A DNA stretch of 52,671 nucleotides, taken from NCBI GenBank assembly GCA_002011815.1, contig MTOV01000020.1:54942-107612 (forward strand), read 5' to 3'. A program made the position numbers and the translations under genes. The notes beneath the pieces were generated by a model, which worked only from the letters and a program-made list of their open reading frames with translations, was not told the origin of the DNA and made no database searches. This stretch comes from Nitrospirae bacterium JdFR-86 (GTDB taxonomy: Bacteria > Nitrospirota > Thermodesulfovibrionia > Thermodesulfovibrionales > JdFR-86). Shown here in pieces: positions 32,471 to 40,555 of this stretch (position 1 is its first letter; each line of letters opens with the position of its first letter).

Positions 32471-33955
32471 TTATTGCCCGGGTATTTTCGGGACTGTTCC
32501 GAACAGGTATTTGAAGTCTTCGTCCTCGAATCTTACGCCGCCTCCTATATAGACGCCCTGTCTGTTGCTGTTTAATATATTGTCAACGCCGCCTGAGATA
32601 AAGACGTTTTTGAACAGGAAGTAGTCAGCTCCGATTCTGATGTGCGGGTGGTCTGCGCCTTGTTCGTCCTTGCCGAAGTCCCATGCGTCAAGGGTGAGTT
32701 TTAGTTTGTCGTTAAACATGAAGTGGTCGGCTCCTACGCCAAATGTGTTTTCAGTAAGACCGACTCTGAGTGTTGTGTCCTTGAACCTTTTGGCGAATTG
32801 CGCTGTAAATTCAATATCTTCTTCAACTGTTTCCTTTCTTACGGTTGTGCCGTTAGTGGTGGTCTCTGTAACGTCAATTTTTCCAATGGGGTCTCCTACT
32901 ATGCCCAGTATATAGTATTTGTCTTTTCTCGGCTGAAGCGTCACATAGAAATAGCCTTTTCCTTCTTTAAGTCTTGTGAGGTAATCAGCCTTAAATGTTA
33001 TATATGTTCTGAATCTCTGTATGGAGGATATTGTTTTGTCAACGCCTTCTGCGGCTCTTGTAAGGGAGTTGTAGAGCTTGTCATCGGTTAGAAGTTTTCC
33101 GAGCGTGCCTTCTCCGCTTTCGATTTTATTGGTTATGGCGCTGAGGGAGTCCATTGTTGAACGGGTGTTTTCAGCGATGGATTCGAGTTCCGGTCTGGTT
33201 TTTTCAATCATGTCTTTCAGTTCTTTTACGGCTTTATTGAGGTTGCTTACAAGCGTCGGACCATTGGAGCGCAATGAGCTGGAGAATTCTTCAAGGTTTG
33301 CGAACGTGTTTGTCACAGGTCCTTTATTCTTCTCTATAAGCTCTTCGAGAGAAGCCGTGATGGAATCGACCCTGTCTAAAATCGCCTTTAATTTTTCTCT
33401 ATTTTCGGAGATGGACCCTTTTAAGTCGCGGGTTATGTCCTTCAGGTTGAGTATGGTTTCCTTCATTGCGTCTTTTAGTTCTGTTTTATTGAGTTCAGCT
33501 ATGAAGTCCACAAGGTTCAGCGAGACATTTGAGAGGTTTCTAATGAGGTCGTCGACGTCAACGAGTTCTTCAATGTTTTTTATTGTATCGCCTTCTTTTA
33601 GATAAGGTTTTTCAGAGCCGACTTTTATTTCAAGAAACTTATCTCCTAAAAGCCCTGAAGACCGTATAAAGGCTACAGCGTCGGAGTAGATTTTTACAGA
33701 AGGGTAGAGCCTTATTGTGACTTTTGCCATTCCGTCGGCGAGTTCTATTTTTTCTATGGTGCCTGCATCCACGCCTGCTATTTTTACTTTTGTTTTTTCG
33801 TCCAGACCAGCTGTGTTTTTAAAGTATGCATAGACTATATAGCCCTGTTTTCCCCTCCATGTGAAATCTCCGACCTTGAAGGTCATGAACGACAGGATTG
33901 CCAGGACTGCCAGTGCGAATATACCGACAACGAGTTCTGCTCTTGAACCTCTCAT
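32471..33955 (-). CDS. mlaD: MlaD-like MCE protein with long C-terminal extension
   Basis: 494 residues, against 183 in E. coli MlaD. An N-terminal membrane helix (ELVVGIFALAVLAILSFMTF) is followed by a single MCE domain (TAGLDEKTKVKIAGVDAGTIEKIEL... SGLLGDKFLEIKVG, residues 45-115). A long amphipathic coiled-coil region of about 200 residues follows. The C-terminal segment of about 185 residues has alternating strands ending in aromatic residues (FYVTLQPRKDKYYILGIVG; LRVGLTENTFGVGADHFMF; IRIGADYFLFKNVFISGGVD), like an outer-membrane beta-barrel. It would carry lipids between the membranes with MlaE and MlaF, encoded upstream and overlapping by ATGA. Confidence 0.88.
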   Translation of the reverse strand: MRGSRAELVVGIFALAVLAILSFMTFKVGDFTWRGKQGYIVYAYFKNTAGLDEKTKVKIAGVDAGTIEKIELADGMAKVTIRLYPSVKIYSDAVAFIRSSGLLGDKFLEIKVGSEKPYLKEGDTIKNIEELVDVDDLIRNLSNVSLNLVDFIAELNKTELKDAMKETILNLKDITRDLKGSISENREKLKAILDRVDSITASLEELIEKNKGPVTNTFANLEEFSSSLRSNGPTLVSNLNKAVKELKDMIEKTRPELESIAENTRSTMDSLSAITNKIESGEGTLGKLLTDDKLYNSLTRAAEGVDKTISSIQRFRTYITFKADYLTRLKEGKGYFYVTLQPRKDKYYILGIVGDPIGKIDVTETTTNGTTVRKETVEEDIEFTAQFAKRFKDTTLRVGLTENTFGVGADHFMFNDKLKLTLDAWDFGKDEQGADHPHIRIGADYFLFKNVFISGGVDNILNSNRQGVYIGGGVRFEDEDFKYLFGTVPKIPGQ

Positions 33956-34710
33956 GCAGTTACCCCCTCTATCCTTATCGGTCCTGCAGCGCTTCCTGTT
34001 ATGAACTGTCTGACTATCGGGTTTTCGGTCTGTTTAATCTCATCCGGTGTGCCGACTTCGATTATCTTGCCTTCGTATAGCATTGCGATTCTGTCTGCTA
34101 TCTTATAGGCGCTTTGCATATCATGTGTAATTGTAACAGATGTAACTGAAAGTTTTTCTCTCATTTCTATTATCAGGTCGTTGATTGCATCTGCCATGAT
34201 TGGGTCTAATCCTGTGGTCGGCTCGTCATAAAGCAGTATTTCCGGGTTGTGTGCGATGGCTCTTGCAAGTCCGACACGTTTTTTCATTCCACCTGAAAGC
34301 TCTGAAGGCATGAGGTCTTCGACTCCGGCAAGTCCTACGAGTCTGAGCTTTTCCGAGGCAATTCTTCTTACCTCTTTTTCACTGTATGTCCGTTCCCTTA
34401 GAAGAGAAAATCCCACATTTTCCCAGACCCTTAGAGAGTCGAAAAGCGCTGCTCCCTGAAAAAGCATGCCGAATTTTTTTCTTATCTTGTTCAGTTCGGT
34501 TTCCTTTAGATTTACTATGTTTATGTTGTCCACGAATATGTCTCCGCTGTCCGGCTTCAGGATTCCGATGATGTGTTTAATCAGGACGCTTTTACCGCTT
34601 CCGCTTCCACCGATTACCACCATGCTCTCGCCTTTTTTAATCTCAAGGTTAACGCCCCTGAGAACGTGGTTTGCCCCGAAGGTTTTATGCACATTCACGA
34701 TTCTAATCAT
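33952..34710 (-). CDS. mlaF: MlaF-like ABC transporter ATPase
   Basis: 252 residues with Walker A GGSGSGKSVLIKHI, Q-loop MLFQGAALFDSLRVWENV, ABC signature LSGGMKKRVGLARAI, Walker B ILLYDEPTTGLDP and the switch histidine in TITHDM. It energises the MCE lipid transporter with MlaE and MlaD, to which it is coupled by overlaps on both sides. Confidence 0.94.
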   Translation of the reverse strand: MIRIVNVHKTFGANHVLRGVNLEIKKGESMVVIGGSGSGKSVLIKHIIGILKPDSGDIFVDNINIVNLKETELNKIRKKFGMLFQGAALFDSLRVWENVGFSLLRERTYSEKEVRRIASEKLRLVGLAGVEDLMPSELSGGMKKRVGLARAIAHNPEILLYDEPTTGLDPIMADAINDLIIEMREKLSVTSVTITHDMQSAYKIADRIAMLYEGKIIEVGTPDEIKQTENPIVRQFITGSAAGPIRIEGVTA

Positions 34711-35480
34711 TTAAACAGCCATGCAGACAGGAAATAGTCTGATATTAATATGGTCATGAAAGACAGGACGACAGCTCCTGTAGTCGCTTTTCCCACGCCT
34801 TCGGCTCCGCCGCTCGTATAAAAACCCTTATAACAGCTTATAAGCGCAATGCTTGCGCCGAAAAAGCACGCCTTGATTAATCCGTTGTATATGTCTTCCA
34901 GTTCGAGATAATCCCATACCCTTCTCCAATACTGTGCAGAGCTTGCACCGAAGAGTCCTACTGTTATGATATAGCCCCCGATTATTCCTATGATGTCGGA
35001 AAGCACAGTAAGGGCAGGAAGCATTAAAGCGCCTGAGAGGAATCTCGGCACTATCAGGTATTTGACCGGGTTTGTGGCAAGGGTTTCGAGGGCGTCTATC
35101 TGTTCTGTAACCCTCATTGTGCCCAGTTCTGCTGCCATTGCAGCACCGGCTCTTCCTGTGACAATAAGCCCTGTGAGCACGGGTCCCATCTCCCTTGTCA
35201 TCGAAAGGGCGACTACAGAGCCTACAAGGGATTCGGCTCCAAACCTCTTAAACCCTGTATATGTCTGGAGGGCAAGCACCATGCCTGTGAATATTGCAGT
35301 TATCAGAACCACAGGTACTGACATTACTCCTATCTCAAGCATCTGCTTTATGATGTTTCTTATCTCATAAGGAGGAAGTATCATCTGCTTCAGGGTGCTG
35401 AATAAAAGAATCAGTATCCTCCCGGTTTCATCCGCGAACTTTATTATCAGACTTCCTATATACTCAATAACCCTAAGCAT
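34707..35480 (-). CDS. mlaE: MlaE-like ABC transporter permease
   Basis: 257 residues, a multi-pass inner-membrane permease of the MlaE/TGD1 family (MLEIGVMSVPVVLITAIFTGMVLALQTYTGFKRFGAESLVG; MTREMGPVLTGLIVTGRAGAAMAAELGTMRVTEQIDALE is the diagnostic block, split here for reading). It moves phospholipids in the MCE system. It overlaps alr upstream by eight bases and mlaF downstream by four. Confidence 0.94.
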   Translation of the reverse strand: MLRVIEYIGSLIIKFADETGRILILLFSTLKQMILPPYEIRNIIKQMLEIGVMSVPVVLITAIFTGMVLALQTYTGFKRFGAESLVGSVVALSMTREMGPVLTGLIVTGRAGAAMAAELGTMRVTEQIDALETLATNPVKYLIVPRFLSGALMLPALTVLSDIIGIIGGYIITVGLFGASSAQYWRRVWDYLELEDIYNGLIKACFFGASIALISCYKGFYTSGGAEGVGKATTGAVVLSFMTILISDYFLSAWLFK

Positions 35481-36594
35481 ATTTGTGTAAAGAGCTTTTC
35501 TCTCCTGAGTAAACTCTTCTGGATTTAGTGCCGAGTGAAAGCATTATCTCATAAGGTATTGTAGAGGCGTTGCGGGCAAGTTCCCATGCCGTTATGGTTT
35601 CTTTCCCGTCAGAGCCTAAAAGCACAACGTCGTCCTGTTCTTTTACTGTCTTTATGTCGGTGACATCAACCACGATGAGGTCCATGCACACTCTGCCTAT
35701 GACAGGTGCGCGTTTGCCTCTTATAAGTACATATGAATTATTTGACATTGCCCTTAGATAGCCGTCGGCATAGCCCACAGGCAGTATCGCAGCAAGCGTC
35801 TGTCTTCTGGTGATGAACGTCCTGCCGTAGCTTACAGGCTGTCCTTTTGGAAGTCTTCTTAAGGCGAGTATCTTTGTCTTGACCTTCATAACAGGCTTCA
35901 GGGAAATTTTTGCACGGTTTTCTTCAAAAGGGAGGCATCCGTAGAGTATAAGTCCCGGTCTTACTGCATTAAGATGTGAGTCCCTGAAAGACAAAACTGC
36001 CGCGCTGTTGGCAATGTGGCAACTGGGTCTTAGACCTTTTTCACGAAGACAGGATTTTATTTCCTTGAACCGTTTAAGCTGAAGTTTTACGTAATCCATG
36101 TCTGCAAGTTCAGCCTCTGAGAAATGGCTCATTAGACCTGAAATTCTTAAATTAGGGAGCTCTAGGATTTTCAATACGTCTTTTTCGTTATTAAGTCCCA
36201 GCCGTCCCATTCCTGTTTCCACTTTCAAATGTACATCAAGGGTGACATTTCTTTTGCCGGCTTCACGTGACAATGCCTTTGCGGTTTTTAAGTCATGGAT
36301 TGCAGGGATAAGGTTCAGGTCAAAATAAGAAGGTATGTCGGATTGGTCAAAGAGCACGAGTATCGGAATATTTATTCCTGCCTCTCTTAGTTGTCTGGCT
36401 TCTGATGTGAACGCCACTGCAAGGGCGGATGCCCCTGCTTTCTGAAAAGCATAGGAAAGCTCGTATGCACCGTGACCATAAGCGTCGGCTTTTACGACCG
36501 CTATAACAGGCAGGTTTTTTGCAGCTTTTTTGACTTGTCTAAGGTTGTGCGCCGCGGCTTCAAGGTCTATCTCTGCTGTTATGCCCCTGTGCAC
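35473..36594 (-). CDS. alr: Alanine racemase
   Basis: 373 residues starting at GTG 36594. The pyridoxal-phosphate lysine is in VIAVVKADAYGHGAYELS; the catalytic tyrosine region is VSYGRTF near residue 268; ARPGLILYG-type motif appears as VRPGLILYG. It supplies D-alanine for peptidoglycan in the cytoplasm. It is part of the long minus-strand run and overlaps mlaE. Length and motifs are complete. Confidence 0.95.
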   Translation of the reverse strand: MHRGITAEIDLEAAAHNLRQVKKAAKNLPVIAVVKADAYGHGAYELSYAFQKAGASALAVAFTSEARQLREAGINIPILVLFDQSDIPSYFDLNLIPAIHDLKTAKALSREAGKRNVTLDVHLKVETGMGRLGLNNEKDVLKILELPNLRISGLMSHFSEAELADMDYVKLQLKRFKEIKSCLREKGLRPSCHIANSAAVLSFRDSHLNAVRPGLILYGCLPFEENRAKISLKPVMKVKTKILALRRLPKGQPVSYGRTFITRRQTLAAILPVGYADGYLRAMSNNSYVLIRGKRAPVIGRVCMDLIVVDVTDIKTVKEQDDVVLLGSDGKETITAWELARNASTIPYEIMLSLGTKSRRVYSGEKSSLHKYA

Positions 36595-36595
36595 T

Positions 36596-36796
36596 TTATT
36601 TCTTTTCTTCTTCTTCCTTTTTCTCTACGGGTTTTTTCGGTGTGACATCTATTTCATCAGGCTCAGAGGTGGCTTTTTTGAAGTTTTTTATGGCTTTTCC
36701 AAGTCCCCTACCTATCTCTGGAAGCCTCGATGCTCCGAACAGCACAAGTATGATCAGGAATATTATAATCAGCTCCTGTGTGCCTAAACCAAACAT
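36596..36796 (-). CDS. tatA: Twin-arginine translocase subunit TatA/E
   Basis: 66 residues: one membrane helix ([20 protein letters not shown]), the FGxxxLPE amphipathic helix ([14 protein letters not shown]) and a charged tail. It starts at ATG behind a strong GGAGGAA. TatA forms the pore for folded proteins. The Tat-exported hydrogenase small subunit is encoded upstream in the same transcription direction, which makes the link meaningful. tatC is not in the window. Confidence 0.93.
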   Translation of the reverse strand: MFGLGTQELIIIFLIILVLFGASRLPEIGRGLGKAIKNFKKATSEPDEIDVTPKKPVEKKEEEEKK

Positions 36797-36817
36797 AATC
36801 TTTCCTCCTGAAAAAGC

Positions 36818-37390
36818 TTAGCAGTTTTTTGATACCCTTTCAAAGTCTTCAAGGGTGTTGATGTTAATAAATGACCTTCCTTCAGGGTCTATCCTTCTTA
36901 CCTCTTCCTCCCGTATATACTGAACGTCAATCTCTTTAAGCATGTCAGTAAGAGCCAGTTGCCTTTTGCTTATCATGTCCTCCATAAGCTTTATTATGTT
37001 TTTTGTATAGACTGCTAAAAGAGGCTCCGGTCTTTTATTAAATACAGGTACAGTGGCGTCCTTGGCCTTTCTGCTTATTATATAATTTATGAGTTCAGGT
37101 TTTATGAACGGCATGTCACATGCGGTTACAAAGACCTCGTGTTCGTCCGTGCCGACAAGCACGGAGTGAATGCCTCCCATAGGTCCGGCGTGTTTAATGA
37201 TATCCCCTGTAAGGGGTACGCCGAGATAAAAGTAAGATTCAGGCTCATTTGTGCTTATCACGACCTTTTTCGTAATCTGTTTAAGCGTTTCCACTGTGGA
37301 TTCTATGATTCTCTTTCCGTTAAGCTCTATAAAGCCCTTTGTGAAAGGGAATCTTCTGTTTTCTCCACCTGAAAGCACTGCTGAGACCAT
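36818..37390 (-). CDS. mobA: Molybdenum cofactor guanylyltransferase MobA
   Basis: 190 residues with a slightly altered nucleotide-binding loop (AVLSGGENRRFPFTKGF, where LAGG is usual), GPMGGIHSVLVGT and FVTACDMPFIKPELI. MobA attaches GMP to molybdopterin for bis-MGD enzymes. It is placed between hypC and tatA, among genes for an exported metalloenzyme, although the hydrogenase itself does not need molybdenum. A Mo or W enzyme elsewhere is implied. Confidence 0.88.
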   Translation of the reverse strand: MVSAVLSGGENRRFPFTKGFIELNGKRIIESTVETLKQITKKVVISTNEPESYFYLGVPLTGDIIKHAGPMGGIHSVLVGTDEHEVFVTACDMPFIKPELINYIISRKAKDATVPVFNKRPEPLLAVYTKNIIKLMEDMISKRQLALTDMLKEIDVQYIREEEVRRIDPEGRSFININTLEDFERVSKNC

Positions 37391-37453
37391 GCCTTAGTTT
37401 ATTAAAAATTGTCTTTTAATACAAGAGAAGGTGTATAGACGACAAAGAAGAGG

Positions 37454-37696
37454 TTAGTAAAACTCTTCTTCCTGTTCTTGTTTTTCAAGAAGTTCCTTAA
37501 TCAGGCTGAGTGCTTCGTTTGCAGCTTCTTTGTCCACTTTCTGGATGGCAAAACCTGCATGCACCAGCACGTAATCGCCTGTGGTCACTTCCTCGGGCAT
37601 CAGGAGCAAGCTTACGTCTCTTCTGGCTCCATAAACGTCAACAGTGGCGATTGTATTCTCTATCTTTATTACCTTAGACGGTATTGCCAGACACAT
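37454..37696 (-). CDS. hypC: HypC/HybG hydrogenase maturation chaperone
   Basis: 80 residues beginning MCLAIP. After methionine removal this cysteine carries the Fe(CN)2CO unit delivered to the large subunit. The family core VDVYGARRDVSLLLMPE and GDYVLVHAGFAIQKVD is intact; a short glutamate-rich tail follows. It overlaps the 3' end of the protease gene hyaD by 23 bases. HypA, B, D, E and F are not in the window. Confidence 0.95.
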   Translation of the reverse strand: MCLAIPSKVIKIENTIATVDVYGARRDVSLLLMPEEVTTGDYVLVHAGFAIQKVDKEAANEALSLIKELLEKQEQEEEFY

Positions 37697-38174
37697 TGTT
37701 TACTTCTACTCCCCAGCTCTTGAGTTTATCTAATATAGCATTTATCAGTGTTTCGAATCTTTCGTTTAGTTTTTCAGACATTTGAAGTCCTACTTCTATT
37801 GTATCAGGCTGTATTCCCACGAGGCACATTTCAGGGGGAATTGTGCCTTTCAGGGATGCTGAAAAGAGCATGTCCGGAAGACCTATCTGATGCACGGATA
37901 GTTTTGTATCGAGGAAGGCTTTTATGTCTTTTCCTTCGATAATCCTGACCGTGCCGGGAGGGGTATCTTTGAAATTTACTGCATCTATTATAAGGAGTCT
38001 GTCCTTGTCTTCGATAAAGGGGAGGAGGTCAAGTCCCATAGTGCCTCCGTCAATGAGTTCTACGTCTTCAGGAAAGGTATACCTTTCCTGAAGTGCCCTT
38101 ACGGCGTGGACTCCAACCCCCTCATCCCTCAGGAGTATATTGCCTATGCCTAAGATCGCTGTCTTTATTCCCAC
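37674..38174 (-). CDS. hyaD: Hydrogenase maturation protease
   Basis: About 166 residues from GTG 38174: IKTAILGIGNILLRDEGVGVHAV carries the nickel-sensing Glu/Asp region, ELIDGGTMGLDLLPFIEDKDRLLIIDAV the second metal ligand, and the conserved His is in KLSVHQIGLPDML. It cleaves the C-terminal peptide of the large subunit after nickel insertion. The open frame extends upstream over the cytochrome gene; GTG 38174 is the last usable canonical start. Its ribosome site is oddly close, inside the cytochrome's last codons (AAGGAGTGG). Confidence 0.9.
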   Translation of the reverse strand: MGIKTAILGIGNILLRDEGVGVHAVRALQERYTFPEDVELIDGGTMGLDLLPFIEDKDRLLIIDAVNFKDTPPGTVRIIEGKDIKAFLDTKLSVHQIGLPDMLFSASLKGTIPPEMCLVGIQPDTIEVGLQMSEKLNERFETLINAILDKLKSWGVEVNNVSGNTV

Positions 38175-38824
38175 TCCTTGCCTGTTACGAACTTGTATCC
38201 ACCGAAGATACTTCCCATCAAGCCGTTCTTCTCTACTGTATCCAGATGCCATGCTATGTAGACATGCAGAACTGCAAACACCAGCAGCACATACATTACG
38301 AGGTGGTGGAAGAGTCTTATGGTCTGCACATGCATGATGCCGAGAAGCCATCCGCCAAGAAGCGTCCATAAGGCTCCGCTGTGAGCCTGACTGTAAAGTG
38401 CAAAGCCTGAGACTATCTCGAATATAAAGAGCAGGAAGACGATGAGATATGTCAGTCCTGCAAGCGCAGTGTGCCCGACTGCATAAGGAGGCTTTCTGCT
38501 GATGAGCAGATAGAACTTCACAGCATTTACAAGGTCGCGCCAGCGGTCAGAAGAGAAGGGGAACCATATTTTCCAGCTTGCATATCTGTTTCCTGCGAAC
38601 GCCCAGTAGAGCCTTATAATGACGCTCATCAGGAATACGTAAGCAGCGGTGAAGTGTATGAACCTCATCCAGCCCATGATGTACTGTTTTGACGAGTAAG
38701 CGTGTATGAACGGTGCTCCGATGTAAAAACCGGTTACTGAAAGGGTTAAGATGCAGAGGACGTTTATCCAGTGTGTGAACCTTACGGGGAATTCCCATGC
38801 ATAGACTCTTAGTCTCTGGTTCAT
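38165..38824 (-). CDS. hyaC: Hydrogenase b-type cytochrome subunit
   Basis: 219 residues, HyaC/HupC family with four to five membrane helices. Haem-ligand histidines are suggested in PVRFTHWINVLC, GWMRFIHFTAAYVF and VQTIRLFHHLVMYVLLVFAVLHVYIAWH. It passes electrons from the periplasmic hydrogenase to quinone. It starts at ATG behind GGAGGACGCC, ten bases after the large subunit, and overlaps hyaD. Confidence 0.94.
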   Translation of the reverse strand: MNQRLRVYAWEFPVRFTHWINVLCILTLSVTGFYIGAPFIHAYSSKQYIMGWMRFIHFTAAYVFLMSVIIRLYWAFAGNRYASWKIWFPFSSDRWRDLVNAVKFYLLISRKPPYAVGHTALAGLTYLIVFLLFIFEIVSGFALYSQAHSGALWTLLGGWLLGIMHVQTIRLFHHLVMYVLLVFAVLHVYIAWHLDTVEKNGLMGSIFGGYKFVTGKEWE

Positions 38825-38833
38825 GGCGTCCTC

Positions 38834-40543
38834 CTATACAATCCTTATCTTGGTTACCGGTTTGCCCTCGGCGTCAAGGACGTGCACTGCGCATGCCATA
38901 CACGGGTCGAACGAGTGTATTGTCCTGAGTATCTCGATAGGCTGATTCGGGTCTTTCACAGGTGTTCCGACGAGTGCAGACTCATAAGGCCCTCTCTGCC
39001 CTTTTGCATCTCTTGGCGAACCGTTCCATGTGCTCGGCACAACGCACTGGTAGTTTGCAATCTTTCTGTCTTTTATCCTTACCCAGTGTCCGAGTGCGCC
39101 TCTTGGCGCTTCATGGAAGCCGTAGCCTTGTGCCTCTTTAGGCCAGGTTGAGGGGTCCCATTTGCTTCCGTCATGGACTCTGAAGTCTCCTCTTTTTATG
39201 TTCTCTATAAGCTGTTCTATCCAAACAGTGAGCATCTCTGCGGTAACGAGAGTTTCCACTCCTCTTGCGGCTGTCCTTCCGAGTGTCGAGAACAGGGCTT
39301 CAGGACCTACATTGAGTTTCTTGAGCACAAGGTTGATGACTTCCTGTATCCTTTTGTGTCCGGAAGCATAGGCAACGAGCATTCTTGCAAGAGGTCCGAC
39401 CTCCATGGGCATGTCGTCGTATCGAGGGGCTTTAAGCCAGCTGTATTTGCCGTCAGTGTTGAGGTGTTCGTATGGAGGTTTAGGTCCTGTGTATTTGTAG
39501 TTTGTCTCGCCGTCCCACGGATGTTTGGGTACAGAATCGCCCTCTTTGTATTCATACCACGAGTGGGTTACGTATTCCATTATCTTTTCGTGGTCTACAG
39601 GATGCACTTTGCTCAGGTCTTTGTTCTTGATTACTCCTCTTGGAAGCCAGAGGTTGTCTGTGTTGGAGATGTTGTCATTGGGGAATTCACCGTATGCAAG
39701 GTAGTTTCCGACACCTTCGCCGTATTGAGCCCATTCTTTGTAAAAAGATGCCACTGCGAGAAGGTCTGGGATATAGACCTTTTCCACAAACTCCTTTGCC
39801 TTTTTTGCAAGTGTGAGCATATGGGCAATGGAGATGGTGTTCAGTGCGCTTTCGCTGTTCGGGTCGATGGGCACAGCCATTCCGCCGACAAGATATGTCT
39901 GGGCATGAGGGTTCTTGCTTCCTAATATAGCGTGAATCTTTATTACGTCTTTCTGCCAGTCGAGTGCTTCCAGATAGTGCGCAACAGCCATGAGGTTTGC
40001 TTCAGGCGGAAGTTTGTATGCAGGGTGTCCCCAGTAAGCGTTGGCAAAAGGTCCAAGCTGTCCGCTTTCAACGAATGTCTTGAGCTTTTTCTGAACCTCG
40101 CTGAAATAATCGGTGCTTGAGTTATGCCAGTCTGATATGGCCTGAGCGAGAGAGGATGTCTTTTTGGGGTCTGCTTTCAGGGCGCTGACGATGTCAACCC
40201 AGTCGAGGGCGTGGAGGTGATAGAAATGTATTACATGATCCTGAACATACTGGATTCCTGTTATGAGATTTCTTATGATCCTTGCGTTGTCCGGTATAGT
40301 TATATCAAGTGCGTTTTCTACAGCTCTCACGGAGCTGGTGGCGTGAACCGTCGTTCAAACACCTCATATTCGTTGAGTGAATGCCCATGCATCACGAGGG
40401 TCTCTTCCTTTAAGTATTATCTCCATTCCTCTGAACATCGTGCTTGATGCCCATGCGTCTTTGACTCTGCCGCCTTCTACCTGAGCCTCTATTCTCAGGT
40501 GACCCTCGATTCTGGTTATAGGGTCAACTACGATTTTAGCCAT
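38834..40543 (-). CDS. hyaB: [NiFe] hydrogenase large subunit with two in-frame UGA codons (putative double selenocysteine)
   Basis: Reading from ATG 40543 (GGGAGG seven bases upstream) gives [19 protein letters not shown], the standard start of group 1 large subunits. Codons 60 and 63 are TGA (40366-40364 and 40357-40355), at exactly the two cysteines of the L1 motif: R-I-U-G-V-U-T-T-V-H in place of RICGVCTTVH. The frame then stays open for 498 codons without a break and ends with the intact L2 motif DPCMACAVH (C548, C551) plus a 15-residue tail for the protease. Total 569 residues, normal length. Known [NiFeSe] enzymes carry selenocysteine in the L2 motif, not here. A hairpin lies at 40321-40337. 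A pseudogene is the alternative, but two nonsense changes only at nickel ligands make that unlikely. Confidence 0.85.
40321..40337 (-). promoter_or_regulatory. Candidate bacterial SECIS hairpin in hyaB
   Basis: The mRNA has a perfect 6-bp stem, CAGCUC / GAGCUG, with a CGUGA loop containing GU. Its loop begins 23 bases after the second UGA and 32 bases after the first. As I recall, bacterial SECIS elements need a G in the first two loop positions and a UGA-to-loop distance of roughly 16-37 bases; both UGAs satisfy this. The stem codes T69-S70-S71, where relatives usually have Leu-Ala-Ser. Confidence 0.6.
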
Positions 40544-40555
40544 TTAATACCCTCC

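Noticed and set aside
38175-38369. N-terminal extension of hyaD
   Set aside because: It overlaps the cytochrome b gene in another frame and precedes the conserved start of the protease family.
38834-40330. Large subunit as a 498-residue gene starting at GTG 40330
   Set aside because: That start lies after the L1 motif and removes the conserved N-terminus. The true start (ATG 40543 with GGGAGG) is in the same frame and separated only by the two TGA codons.
40355-40366. hyaB as a pseudogene
   Set aside because: Only two stop codons occur and both replace nickel-ligand cysteines; no frameshift or other damage is present, and all neighbouring maturation genes are intact.
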